NCBI GenBank assembly: GCA_000333855.2
Contig: CM007343.1
Span: 455,319 to 493,405 of the forward strand
Direction: 5' to 3'
Source of the DNA: Endotrypanum monterogeii
Lineage: Eukaryota; Euglenozoa; Kinetoplastea; Trypanosomatida; Trypanosomatidae
Length of the DNA: 38,087 nt
Below, in pieces: positions 28,806-38,087 of the stretch. The position numbers were made by a program, and so were the translations under genes. The first letter of the stretch is position 1. Each line of letters begins with the position of its first letter. A model generated the notes under the pieces. That model saw nothing but the letters and a program-made list of their open reading frames with translations. It did no database searches and was not told the DNA's origin.

Positions 28806-30833
28806 TCAGAAAACAGCGCGGCCTCTCGCGTCGTCTGCAGTGATACGCAGGCCGTTCAGTGCCAAGGAAGACGTCATAAGAGACTCGATCCACGTAGCAC
28901 GCCCCTCTGCTGTGGCCCAGCCCCGATGCACCTCTGCAGATAGCGACACCTTCGCAAAGGACATACCAACCAGCTTCTCCTGAACGCTCTGCTGGACGCG
29001 TTGAAACCCAATCAAGGCCAAACAGGCAGCCCACTCATCCATCCAGTTTCGGCGCCGCGGCCCCTGCGTGCGCGTGCTCACCAGCACAAGCAGCCCGCCC
29101 TCCCTCAGTGCCAGGAATGCATGGATGCATGCCAGGAAGCGCAAGCGAGGAGTGGGAATGTAGGACAGCAGAAGACAAAAAAAAATAACGTCGTAGCTTT
29201 CCAACCGCACTGCGGTGGCTACGAGTGGTTTTGGCGCCGCATCGTCAGGACAGGCATCGCGTCCGCTGGACAGATGTGATCCAGTGCTCTCTTCACAGCC
29301 CGTCGAATTGCCCAAAGGGCTCTGAAGCTGATATTGGATGCGGCCCCCCTCTGCCGTACCGACTGCAACCGTGGTATGATTCGTGCGCTCTACCTCACCT
29401 GCCCCCAAATCATCAGCGAAAAATTCGATACGCAGCCAGTCTGCCTGCCACACACGCGGTGCGGGAACACCATCGGAACCACTGTTGCACCCCACAGCTC
29501 CCGGATACGGCGCCAGGTCCATGGACGTCACACGAAGAGGTATAGGTGGGAGAGAGGAGGCACGGTTCAGCACCTTGCCAAAGAGAGGGCCATAGCATGA
29601 TCCCACATCCAGCACCCACAGCGGCGCAGGCAGCAACGCCGGCGATTGGTGAAGTGTATCGCGGGTGTAGCGCAGCGCGGTAGCCCACGCTGTTTGCATT
29701 CCTCGACGCCACGTCGACTCCTCCACGATGGTGCGCGCGTCCACATCAGCGTTGATAAGCTCGCGCACTGCCTTCGCCTCCATCGTCGACCCACTGGCTT
29801 CTTTGGTGCTCGAAGAAGGGCAAGAGGCGCAGTCCACAACTCTCTCTACTGGTGCCACCTCGCAGCAGTCCCCTGGGGATGGGGTGCAGATTCTGATTAG
29901 CTCTCCTACCTCCACTTCCGTCGCCATGCGACCATTTCGTTGAAAAAAGAGGCGGCGAAGCGGCTTGACAACGCGCGCGAAGACACCAGGTAATTTTCTG
30001 AAATACCTCTGCCCAACGCGCACGCAGACGGGAGCGGGAGTGGAGCACTGCACTGCTGCCGGCGACTGGTCATCCACAACGTCGAGTGCACTATTTTCAG
30101 GGCCTACAGGGGACCTTCCCGTCTCTGCCTCACCGAGGTAGTAGGAGGCAATGCTCTGAAGGCAGTAACTTAGACGATCACAGTAGTGGCGAGGGTTGTC
30201 GATCGGCATCGGCGCATTACCGGCTGGTGCTATTCCTCTTTCCGTCGGCGTCGAGGACATCTCCTGAACGCTTTCTGAGGTGTCGCTGCATCTCTGGCGT
30301 TTCTCTCCAATACACGGCGCAGCGAAATCAGCCATCCTCGCCTTCATCGTGATGCCTCCCTCCGCCGCAGGTTCGCGGTGTGCATCATTAGAGGCAACAA
30401 CACCTGTGTTCGACCTCTTCAAAGACGGCACCGGTGGTTCCCAGTACAGCGTCGCAAGACTATGCATCGCCTCCGCGTAAGCGGCAAGACGCTGCTCCGC
30501 CGCGTCACCCGTTAGGTTACTCCGCCAAGCTTCCAACTCCTCCTGATACGATGGAGGCAGCGGCACAGAAGCCGCAAAACAACACGAGGAATCTTTCGTA
30601 GCATTCACCGCAGTGCCACTACCACGGACACAGGACTGCACGGCTGTTTGTAGATGACGATGATGTTCCTTTATGAGAGATGCCCAAGCGAGATGCTTTG
30701 TCGACGAAACATCGCTCTGTGTTTTCGAAGTCATGTCAGGCACATGAGCAGGCAGCTCAGATGATGCTGGCGAGACCGACTTATGATTCTCGACGTCTCG
30801 AACCTGTACACAGTGCTGATCATCGGAGAGCAT
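28806..30833 (-). CDS. SAMTOR/Bmt2-family SAM-binding methyltransferase-fold protein
   Basis: 675 residues from the ATG at 30833. The family includes yeast Bmt2 (25S rRNA m1A methyltransferase) and animal SAMTOR, the S-adenosylmethionine sensor of mTORC1. Landmarks: an N-terminal SYQEELEAWRSNLTGDAAEQ...AMHSLATLYW helix (about 95-131) like that before the SAMTOR fold; the SAM-binding glycine region WVLDVGSCYGP (406-416); VTSMDLAP (435-442) ending strand 2 with its acidic residue; VWQADWL (461-467); YDVIFFCLLLSYIPTPRLRF (547-566), nearly the 'VVVFSLLLSYFPSPYQRW' pattern of SAMTOR; then EGGLLVLVST, NWMDEWAACLALIGFQRV and LVGMSFAKV. Long Ser/Ala-rich insertions (135-215, 235-265, 310-355, 480-545) swell it to about 1.7 times SAMTOR. 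Whether it methylates rRNA or only senses SAM cannot be told from sequence. Confidence 0.88.
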   Translation of the reverse strand: MLSDDQHCVQVRDVENHKSVSPASSELPAHVPDMTSKTQSDVSSTKHLAWASLIKEHHRHLQTAVQSCVRGSGTAVNATKDSSCCFAASVPLPPSYQEELEAWRSNLTGDAAEQRLAAYAEAMHSLATLYWEPPVPSLKRSNTGVVASNDAHREPAAEGGITMKARMADFAAPCIGEKRQRCSDTSESVQEMSSTPTERGIAPAGNAPMPIDNPRHYCDRLSYCLQSIASYYLGEAETGRSPVGPENSALDVVDDQSPAAVQCSTPAPVCVRVGQRYFRKLPGVFARVVKPLRRLFFQRNGRMATEVEVGELIRICTPSPGDCCEVAPVERVVDCASCPSSSTKEASGSTMEAKAVRELINADVDARTIVEESTWRRGMQTAWATALRYTRDTLHQSPALLPAPLWVLDVGSCYGPLFGKVLNRASSLPPIPLRVTSMDLAPYPGAVGCNSGSDGVPAPRVWQADWLRIEFFADDLGAGEVERTNHTTVAVGTAEGGRIQYQLQSPLGNSTGCEESTGSHLSSGRDACPDDAAPKPLVATAVRLESYDVIFFCLLLSYIPTPRLRFLACIHAFLALREGGLLVLVSTRTQGPRRRNWMDEWAACLALIGFQRVQQSVQEKLVGMSFAKVSLSAEVHRGWATAEGRATWIESLMTSSLALNGLRITADDARGRAVF

Positions 30834-32034
30834 TGCGAGCAGTCACCTAATGAAGATAGAGGCACTCAGGAAAAAAAAAATGGGGAAAAGCGAGTTCGAG
30901 CGGCCGTGCACGGCAGCGGCAACGTCTCTCCCAGTCATGCTGGCGAGTTTTTTTTGCACCCAAGTGCGTTGAAGTGGGACAGGGAAGAGGATTCAGTGAG
31001 AAACGGGAAGAGATCAAGGGAATGATTACGCGCACAAAAAAAAAAAAATGGCCAAGTACATAGAAACCCAATTGCCGGTGTACTGCCCGGTTTCTATGCC
31101 CCTCCCACTCCAAGAACCCTAGCTCGTCCCCCTCCCACTTTGCTTCCTCGGGTGTATTTGATGAGAGCATGCCAACCCGAAAACATTTGTTTCATAAATG
31201 CGAGAGAGGAGGGAAGGGGGAGGACCGTCAGCGATGGCGTGCAAGTGCAGAGAGGCTTTCTCATGAGGTACAGGGGAAGATGAGCGTCATTCGCTGAATG
31301 CTTTGGTTTGGAAAAAAAAACCTTGAAGAAAGAAGCGAAAGTAAAATATTGCCGTATCTGTATGGCTGACCACGGTGTGGGAAGGGGGGGAAAAGAAAGA
31401 CGGTACCCCGATTTCCCATTTCTCCCTTTCGTTGCACACGCTGTCCTCTTTTTCCCGTCGTTGTTGTTCTACTTCCCTTCGCACCCTCCTCCGCCCCCTC
31501 TCCCCGCCCCCCCCCAAAAAAAAAAAAACTAGACTTTCGCATGGGGGAGGGAAGGGGGGGTCTGGACTCCAGCTTCGACCATTCGCGAAAAACCAATGCA
31601 ATCTAGGCATGCACACGTACACATATCTATACGCTAACAAACAGCGCGATAAACACACACAAAAACATACAAACGCAGAGAGAAAGAAAGAGATACAAAC
31701 CAGCAGACACCACAGTGGCATTATACAAAAAGCACAGGTCACGCAACTTCTTTTTTTTTTTTACACATCTTCTCACGAAAAAAAAAAAAACGAGTCGTGC
31801 GCGGAAGTGAAAGCTTTGTAGGGGAAGGGAGGAGAGGGGAAACTAAAGCGGCGGTGATATTGAGTGAGCAGTGGGAAAAACAGCCTTTATCAATTGAGAA
31901 AAAAAAAGAGGCGTCGCGATTTGGATGCGTACTTGCTTCCGAAACGCTGTGCACCCCCATATGGGACGAGGAGAAGGGCGAAAAGGGCGACGATGCCTCT
32001 GACGAGCGCGTACCCAGAGAGACAAATACACATG
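30834..32034. other. Spacer between the LRR-protein and SAMTOR-like genes
   Basis: No gene was seen. It holds A-runs, a C-run at 31507-31515, and a short perfect inverted repeat (10-base arms at 31059-31068 and 31089-31098). Minus-strand frames are Phe/Leu/Ser-rich products of pyrimidine tracts. Confidence 0.7.
30865..30881 (-). promoter_or_regulatory. Trans-splice acceptor of the SAMTOR-like gene
   Basis: In the minus sense ten T and CCTGAG give an AG at 30866-30865, about 31 bases before the ATG at 30833. A second AG at 30848-30847 is also possible. Confidence 0.55.
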
Positions 32035-33498
32035 CTAGCAGTCCACCAAGTCCACTTCCTCAAAGGAATCGCAGATGACCTCCAGTGACGGCTTGTCTAG
32101 GAGTCTCTGTATCGCATCCTGGACTATGATTGATCCGCAGACGTTAATCACTTTGAGGGAGGGGCAGTCAGCAAGGCGATTCACATCCGTCACGCTCGTC
32201 ATCTTCAAGTCGAGCTCTTCCAGCGTAGCACAATCCGTCAGCATTTCGAGACCCTCGTTGGTGACGGCTGTACGCCCACAGAGGATTCGTCGTATTTTAG
32301 GGCACTGGTGGAATGCGTTGATGCTGGAAATGTATTGACACCCAGTGAGTACGACTGTCTCCAACTCGGGTGACTCCTCGAGGTGGATCAAGGAATAGTC
32401 TGTTAGCGAAGTGTTAGGCACGTCAAGTATTCTCAAATGCATCATATTTTTTAGAAAGCTAATGCTACTGAGATCGGTGGAGGCGCAGCGAAACATTTCC
32501 AGTTGTGTGCACAGCTCCACGCACTCGATGTCCTGAAGACCGCCCAGCCGCGACACGTCCAGAAATCGAAGGTGGGGAAGGCTTCCGAGAGCTGATAAGT
32601 CATCGATCGCCTCGCAACCATCCAGCGACAAGTGCTCCAGCTTCTGAGCCAACGAAGTCTTCAGCGCGTTCAACGTCGTCGAGTGGAGAGGCGTCGCAGA
32701 CATGAGCAACGAAGTCAGTGACTCAAGGGCTGCCTTGGGAATTTGGATGAGGGCGGCGTCTATAAAAGTACCGGTGAGATCGAGAGACCGCAGATTGGAG
32801 CTGAGGCAACTAAAGAAGGAGGACGAGGTGTCATCGTACACGCTGCAGCTGTCCACGCACACGTCCACCAAGGAAGCACACGTCTCGGGGCGAATCGCAT
32901 TCAAGTTAGATAACTTTCTGCACGACCGCAGTGTCAACCTCCTCAGGTGGACGAGATTTAGCCCTGAAAGCCCGTCTGGCTCTACAGGACAGAAAACAAT
33001 CGTCAGGGACTCGAGATGTTTTATGCGACTCGCCTCAGCAACGGATGTGACGCCGCGGCACGAGACCAGCTCGAGCTCCCGTAAGTTTGTCAGCGCGCCA
33101 AGGGGCTCAAAAAAAGCATTATCCACAGGCGCGTGATGCAGCACGAGGCGCGATAAGCCGTTGGCAACGAGGGCGTGATAGCGGCCCAGCACCTTAGCAC
33201 TACTGGCACGGAATTTTCGTCCCACCGAAGAGATGGAATAGAGTGAGAAGTTGCTGCGGCCGTCTTCATCCTCTTGTGCGTTGAAGAGGACACATTGGCC
33301 GTAGCGGGAGACAATGATTTCTCTGTGTGGTGCCCAGGGACTGTGTGCACTCTGCACAGCGCTGCGAAACTGCTTTGAAACGCACCGCATAGCCGTCAAG
33401 GTGCGCCGGTTGTATGGCATGTACCGCATCACATCATGAAGGGTCTCCTTGTCTGAGATCTCCCCCGTAAAGGACGACACTGGACTTTGCGAGAGCAT
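32035..33498 (-). CDS. F-box-like leucine-rich repeat protein
   Basis: 487 residues from the ATG at 33498. The frame extends to 33612, but that part covers a CA/TG repeat and the polypyrimidine tract and AG (33522-33521) of a splice acceptor, so it is untranslated. Residues 13-55 (LHDVMRYMPYNRRTLTAMRC...KQFRSAV) have the helix pattern of an F-box. From about residue 110 to the end there are some 13 to 15 leucine-rich repeats of 22-26 residues, for example LTNLRELELVSCRGVTSV and LRSLDLTGTFIDAALI. Many have Cys in the cysteine-containing LRR style used by F-box/LRR substrate adaptors. The protein ends CDSFEEVDLVDC. If the F-box is real it would be a substrate receptor of an SCF ubiquitin ligase; a scaffold role is the alternative. 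LRR assignment is firm; F-box assignment is tentative. Confidence 0.85.
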   Translation of the reverse strand: MLSQSPVSSFTGEISDKETLHDVMRYMPYNRRTLTAMRCVSKQFRSAVQSAHSPWAPHREIIVSRYGQCVLFNAQEDEDGRSNFSLYSISSVGRKFRASSAKVLGRYHALVANGLSRLVLHHAPVDNAFFEPLGALTNLRELELVSCRGVTSVAEASRIKHLESLTIVFCPVEPDGLSGLNLVHLRRLTLRSCRKLSNLNAIRPETCASLVDVCVDSCSVYDDTSSSFFSCLSSNLRSLDLTGTFIDAALIQIPKAALESLTSLLMSATPLHSTTLNALKTSLAQKLEHLSLDGCEAIDDLSALGSLPHLRFLDVSRLGGLQDIECVELCTQLEMFRCASTDLSSISFLKNMMHLRILDVPNTSLTDYSLIHLEESPELETVVLTGCQYISSINAFHQCPKIRRILCGRTAVTNEGLEMLTDCATLEELDLKMTSVTDVNRLADCPSLKVINVCGSIIVQDAIQRLLDKPSLEVICDSFEEVDLVDC

Positions 33499-33520
33499 CG
33501 GTCCGGCCTCCCAGCAATAA

Positions 33521-33536
33521 CTAAAAAAAAAAGGAA
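33521..33536 (-). promoter_or_regulatory. Polypyrimidine tract and trans-splice acceptor of the LRR gene
   Basis: Minus-sense CTTCCTTTTTTTTTTAG, AG at 33522-33521, 23 bases before the ATG at 33498. Confidence 0.7.
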
Positions 33537-34639
33537 GCGCGGATACAACGAGTACGTGTGTGTCTGTGTGTGTGTGTGTCTGTGCAGCACGAATAGATTC
33601 CCGAGCAATCACCCTTTCCCCACCTCCGACACCCTAAAAAATATATATATATATATATAATAATAACACAATAAAGAACGGCTGTCGATTTATATCCTTT
33701 GATCAACACCGCTACACCGGTGTGAAGAGCAGAAAAACAAGAGAAAGGGGGCCAGCGGCTTCGCTGATACACTAGGATGCGGTGTGCAGCTCTGCAGTCG
33801 CCACAGACGATGGTGAGCCTGTAAGTAAGAAAAGCGAGACACTGATAGGTGATACGGGGCGCCTCGCCTACTACATAGACCCGCTTCAGCAAACGAGTGA
33901 GTGCACCTTGCGTCCCGAACGCAGGAAATACACAACAACCACGAAAATCTAAATTACTTGAGGCAAAGCCGATGAGAAAACAAGGAAAAATATATAGCGG
34001 CGCATGAGGGAACGAGGATCACTTGCGACAGAAATACGCACAGGGAACGCAGCCAGCCCTGGAAAAAAGGGTTTTCCATTTTCTCGTATCTGACATTGCC
34101 TTGCATTCTCTACCTCCCTCGACATAGGTTTTCCCCGGACGTGAAGAGCCTGAAGAGACCGACAGACCATATAAAAAATAGTGATAACCACAAATAGAGA
34201 AGAGCAACATCACTCAAGTGTCGCTGGTAGAGCAGCGACGAAACGCTGCGCTGGACTTGGGCGCTTCCAGTTGAATAAAAAGAAGCGGTTGCCCCTGTCC
34301 TACCGAGATCCCAACCGGATGTAGCAATCCTCTCCGATGACCTGTTTTTTTTTTCTGGCCACCGTGCGGGAGAAAGCGAAGAGAAGAGCACGGTCCGATA
34401 TTTTTTTTTTAACTCACGACGACACACCACCAGACAGAACATGCGGGTCCTTTCAACAAATATAAATGACGCACATACCACCAGGAAAAAAAAAAACAAA
34501 AAAAATAATAATAATTATTATTACGACGACGACCATCAGCAAGAGCCAAAGGAAGCAGATTTCGAAATACTGACACGCAGCGGGGTGTATATCAATACGC
34601 TGCCAAAGCAGGGAAGACCAAGAGCCACCTGATGAATTT

Positions 34640-35415
34640 CCCACACACGCTTGCAGTTGCTCATACGAGCATTGTCACTAGCGAGTCTGTAACCCAGTGC
34701 ACTAGTCAGCCCATGGCCAAGCAGAACCACCGCTGCCCTTTCTCTTCCCTCCTCTCCCTCAGGCCCCGTTTCTCTCACACCACGGCGGACTGCCGGTCGT
34801 CTAGGACAAGGTCGCCCCTGTCGTCGACATCGAGCCCCTGAGTCCCACAAGATGGTGCTGAGACACTCCACGTGAGGAGACCTGAGGAAGTCCACGGCTG
34901 CCATTCGGAGAGGTCTCATCCTGCCTCCAGCATCAGCGCTACACCAGTCATCACCGGCCACGTGCAGCAGGTGCCGTGCCGTCCGCACACAGGCGGGCTT
35001 CGGGGGCAGATTGGCAGAGCGCCCCTCCGCTGCCCCCCCCCCCTCATCTCTTCGATTTTGCCACTGTGACCTCCCCACGCCCTGCTCGACTCCCACACAC
35101 CGTTCCAGCTTTGTGTGAGCGCGTGTACATGGTGCACACATGGGTGGATGGGGGAGGCCTGTTGCACGGTCACACGCGGTCGTGCGCTGAGAGAGAGGAG
35201 AGGACGGAGCCGACACTTCGCGTTTGCCCAACACCCTCTTGCACGGTACCGCATAGCCTGATGTTCCCTTTCGCCTACAACATTAAGCTTTCCTTTATCC
35301 CAGGGCTTTTTTCCCTCCCATACCCCATGGCTGCCGAGGGGCAGGTGCGCAGCGCTGGGGGAAGGAGTCAGAGGAAGAAAGGGGGTACAGAATACTTTAA
35401 AAAAAAAAAAAAGAA
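34640..35415. other. GC-rich island ending in an A-run, possible SIDER-like retroposon
   Basis: About 700 bases of mixed, GC-rich sequence lie inside an otherwise simple-repeat spacer. On the plus strand it ends in thirteen A at 35399-35411. It is open in several overlapping frames on both strands, without codon preference for one. Leishmania 3' UTRs commonly contain degenerate SIDER elements of this size and composition. The 3' UTR position, downstream of the Stealth gene, fits. I could not confirm the family signature. Confidence 0.4.
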
Positions 35416-36173
35416 ATCGAACCTCACTGCAGGGTACAGCTCAGTGTCCCACACGTTACCTGTATCTCTTTTTCCCAGTTAGTCGACACACGGTGGAGGA
35501 GAAACCAAGAACGGGGGAGGGGGAGGGGGATCAAGAAAACTAAAAGAAGAAAAGACGAAATACCGCCGCTTCTGTTTAAAAGAAAGGATGGAATGTGATG
35601 CCGCGGAAAGACGATCGCGATACCCCACATAGGTAAGTTAAGGTAACGACTGCATTGAACATAGAGCCGCAGTCGAACAGAACCACACAGACACACACAC
35701 ACACGACACATTGAGAACAACAGAACGAAAAGGAAATAACCTGGTGTTGAAGTCAGTGAAGACATCTGTTTGCGAAGAACGACACGCACTTCCTAGATAA
35801 TAGAGGAAGCACAGAGATAAAAGCAAAAAAAAAAAAACAGCGGGGTCCTGAAGGTAAAATCACGACACACCGTACGAGAACAGGAAACAGTATCGACATG
35901 AAAAACAATGACAATATTATTTGCAAGCACACACACACACACACGCACTAGCTTCACTGAAAACAAAAAAAAATCATAAAATAAATGGTTAGTAAAAATG
36001 AAACTGAACAAAAAAATTAAGTGAACCGTATGGTGAGTGAGGTGTCTTCATTCATGCACCGAAACAGAAGCCTGGCCCGAACCCCCACACCATCCCCTGC
36101 TAACTAAGCACGACGCATAAGCATAATACAACACGAGAAAACAGAAAGTGTTCACAGAACATACGTCGAGAAA

Positions 36174-38087
36174 TTATGAACCCATCGGCCAGCGCTCCCA
36201 CGGTGCCTGAGGTGCCATGTGAGAGGAGACCCACAGCAGACGACGGTAAGCCGCCTGCGTAAGTAAAGACTCATTCCACCCCAACAAGTCACTCTTGCTC
36301 ATATGTCTCTCCAACACATCACCCTCGAGATCGTCGTTCACCGTTATGAACAATGGCCGAGGTGACCGGTGCTGACCTGTAGACGCAGAATCATTCCCTC
36401 TGCCCCCGAAGATGGACTCCAGGCGAGAAAGAGAAATCGCTACGCGGTGCAAATCTTGCTCCATGAGGAACAGAAACGTTAAGTCAGCAGACGAGACGTG
36501 GTAGTGAACATCCAACACCAAGGACCGCAGCCGCTGCACGTCTACAGTGTCATGAGTCTTGCAACCACCAATCAGTTCGTAACTCACTTGGTGTGGCGCG
36601 CTTGCGGTCCTCTCCGACAGGAGCATGCGCACAGCCTCAGATGGCACGTAGTGGAGCGAAGGCGCCAAGACCGACGGGGCAGGAATGGATCTGCTCTGTT
36701 CGCTCACCTGGCCCTCGCCCACGGCTTCACGCACCGTCGCGTTCCCAGCCTCCGAATCGGATCGGCGAGTCAGCCACTCTTCCTCGTACGAGCGCCAGCG
36801 CTTCAACAATTCACTGTGCTGGAGTCGTACTGTGTCGCTGCCGCCATGCAGCGGGTGGCCGCGGCAGATCACATCGCTGTGCTGCCGCCATTTACGTGTC
36901 GTGAGGGGATGCAAAGAGCGAAGCGAGACGGCACATTGCGCGTCACTGTGGCACCAAAGCGCAGCCGTACGTGCACGTCGAGCAGCCAAGGCGAACGATT
37001 CGTAAATGTGCGCGGAGGAGAAAAAATTCATCTCACGTACATACGCACGGCGCATGTTCCCCACCTCCGCACCGAACCCGAGAACAGCATCGTCCAGCAT
37101 CGTTCTCAGCACTTCGCGATCAGCCATGCGTGGCATATGTGCATACTCCATGGAGGGGATCACCCCAACCAACTCCTCCTGGACCGTGTACCGCGCGAGG
37201 TAGTTGAGATCAACCGACTGCCTCGTATTCGGATGGGCGTACTTCTTTGGTGTACACAAAAAGCGTACCGTTCGGTCCAGCAGACCTCCTGTCGTTTGTG
37301 CGTCCTGCAGCTGGACACACCAAGAGAGGGGCACCAGACTCGCACATAACCGTCTCCACAAGGACCACTGCGGAGGCGGCACAAACCCGTCGCTGTTAAA
37401 AATCGTTTCGAAAAGAATCGGGAGGCGCTTGTCTCCCCTGTACAAGAGAGCGGCCTCCTGCAAATCCAGCACGTCCCCGCGCGTCTGCATCGCTGCCATC
37501 TCCAACAACTGACGCGGGGGGGACAGGGGGCGGAACAGGTCAAAGAAGGACAGCCGACGACCTAGCATCATGTCGTTATTCACATACAAGAAAAAACGCG
37601 AGATCCCCGGGATGCGATGCAGCCCAGACTCGATCACGTTCGAACTTAGCGTCGGCAGCACCCACGCCGCCTCCTCAGCGCTGAACATATCCGCGTGCGT
37701 CACCACACGAAGCTCTCGGAACTTCTCCGTGTCGAGCCACGCAGGCACCTGATCCACGTCAGACACCACAAGATACACGCGCTGCACCAGCGACACAACG
37801 TCATCCACAGTGCCAGCATCGCTCATGTTCACCTTGTACCCAAGCTCACCCAGTCGCTGCACGTCAGCAGCATGGCGCCGATGGTGCTGTGCAAGCGCAG
37901 CGTTCGAGAGCGCAAACTCGCGCAGCGACCGCAGCGCGTACCGCAGCTCCTCCCAGTCGCGGTACCGCGTCGCTTCGAAGGGCACACCCCTTGCCTTAAG
38001 GTTACGCTGGAATGACGGCGCCTTTGGGTTCACAAAGGTGTACACCACATCCAGGCGCATTGGTGTCGCCACGCGCGTTGCGCAGTC
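36174..38087 (-). CDS. Stealth-family sugar-phosphate transferase (5' partial)
   Basis: The frame is open from the right window edge to TAA at 36174-36176. The first ATG in the window (38060) is only four residues before the conserved region and codons continue upstream, so the true N-terminus, probably with a membrane anchor, lies outside. Counting from that ATG all four Stealth blocks are present. CR1 is RLDVVYTFVNP (2-12). CR2 runs from RYRDWEELRYALRSL (32-46) through RVYLVVSD, LPTLSSNVIESGLHRIPG and FLYVNNDMMLGRRLSFFDLF to about 177. CR3 is EYAHMPRMADREVLRTML (305-322). CR4 is FITVNDDLEGD to GWNESLL (571-592). The family includes bacterial capsule polymerases and animal GlcNAc-1-phosphotransferase, which form sugar-phosphodiester bonds. 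Leishmania phosphoglycans are built by mannose-1-phosphate transfer in the Golgi, so such a role is an attractive inference. Confidence 0.9.
   Translation of the reverse strand, partial: DCATRVATPMRLDVVYTFVNPKAPSFQRNLKARGVPFEATRYRDWEELRYALRSLREFALSNAALAQHHRRHAADVQRLGELGYKVNMSDAGTVDDVVSLVQRVYLVVSDVDQVPAWLDTEKFRELRVVTHADMFSAEEAAWVLPTLSSNVIESGLHRIPGISRFFLYVNNDMMLGRRLSFFDLFRPLSPPRQLLEMAAMQTRGDVLDLQEAALLYRGDKRLPILFETIFNSDGFVPPPQWSLWRRLCASLVPLSWCVQLQDAQTTGGLLDRTVRFLCTPKKYAHPNTRQSVDLNYLARYTVQEELVGVIPSMEYAHMPRMADREVLRTMLDDAVLGFGAEVGNMRRAYVREMNFFSSAHIYESFALAARRARTAALWCHSDAQCAVSLRSLHPLTTRKWRQHSDVICRGHPLHGGSDTVRLQHSELLKRWRSYEEEWLTRRSDSEAGNATVREAVGEGQVSEQSRSIPAPSVLAPSLHYVPSEAVRMLLSERTASAPHQVSYELIGGCKTHDTVDVQRLRSLVLDVHYHVSSADLTFLFLMEQDLHRVAISLSRLESIFGGRGNDSASTGQHRSPRPLFITVNDDLEGDVLERHMSKSDLLGWNESLLTQAAYRRLLWVSSHMAPQAPWERWPMGS

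Larger units (their letters stand above)
33499..36173. other. Spacer (2.7 kb) between the Stealth and LRR-protein genes
   Basis: No convincing gene. Includes a short TA microsatellite (33642-33660), T/A-runs, and a GC-rich island at 34640-35400 described separately. Confidence 0.65.

Noticed and set aside
33499..33612. N-terminal extension of the LRR-protein frame
   Set aside because: It spans the TG repeat and the polypyrimidine-AG acceptor at 33521.
34536..35234. 232-aa minus-strand open frame
   Set aside because: It covers the SIDER-like island, with competing frames open on both strands, no domain and no codon preference.
36498..37349. 283-aa plus-strand open frame
   Set aside because: It is the antisense shadow of the Stealth gene, whose conserved regions are clear on the minus strand.

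Overview
The window looks like nuclear DNA of a Leishmania or very close relative. Every gene I can support lies on the minus strand, has no introns, and is GC-rich at third codon positions. The genes are separated by long low-complexity spacers. Read in the minus sense the spacers are rich in polypyrimidine tracts, and several run straight into an AG just upstream of an ATG. This is the layout of a kinetoplastid polycistronic unit processed by trans-splicing. The species is not proven. A HASP-like gene, a repeat-bearing HASP-like (OHL-type) gene and a 57-residue SHERP-like gene together point to the Leishmania HASP/SHERP (LmcDNA16) locus, known from chromosome 23 of other species.

Layout in transcription order (right to left). 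(1) 36174 to beyond 38087: a Stealth-family sugar-phosphate transferase, 5' end outside the window. (2) 32035-33498: an F-box-like/leucine-rich-repeat protein. (3) 28806-30833: a SAMTOR/Bmt2-type methyltransferase-fold protein. (4) 24498-25964: a HAD phosphatase-fold protein of the 'Swiss Army Knife' RNA-repair-like type. (5) 22615-23862: a Fhit-branch HIT protein. (6) 20415-21803: 5-formyltetrahydrofolate cyclo-ligase. (7) 16974-20414: a spacer with probable remains of a degenerate retroposon. (8) 15507-16973: a CFAP97/Hemingway-like coiled-coil protein. (9) The HASP/SHERP locus: a 41-aa HASP-like gene (13696-13821), a SHERP-like gene (11674-11847) and a HASP-like gene with six 24-bp repeats (7854-8342). 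It carries three copies of a roughly 600-bp direct repeat and a 458-base N gap. (10) A long spacer with a G-rich tract and one GC-rich island. (11) Positions 1-1221: the start of a degenerate DEAD-box helicase-like protein whose 3' end lies outside.

The flanking genes look like unrelated housekeeping or conserved genes that share only transcription, as is usual in kinetoplastids. The accessory part is the HASP/SHERP locus. Its products in other Leishmania are small, hydrophilic, stage-regulated proteins needed for metacyclic development in the sand fly. Two of its three visible genes are very short (41 and 57 aa) and easily missed. The repeats and the gap suggest that further copies are collapsed or hidden. 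No tRNA, rRNA or CRISPR array was seen.
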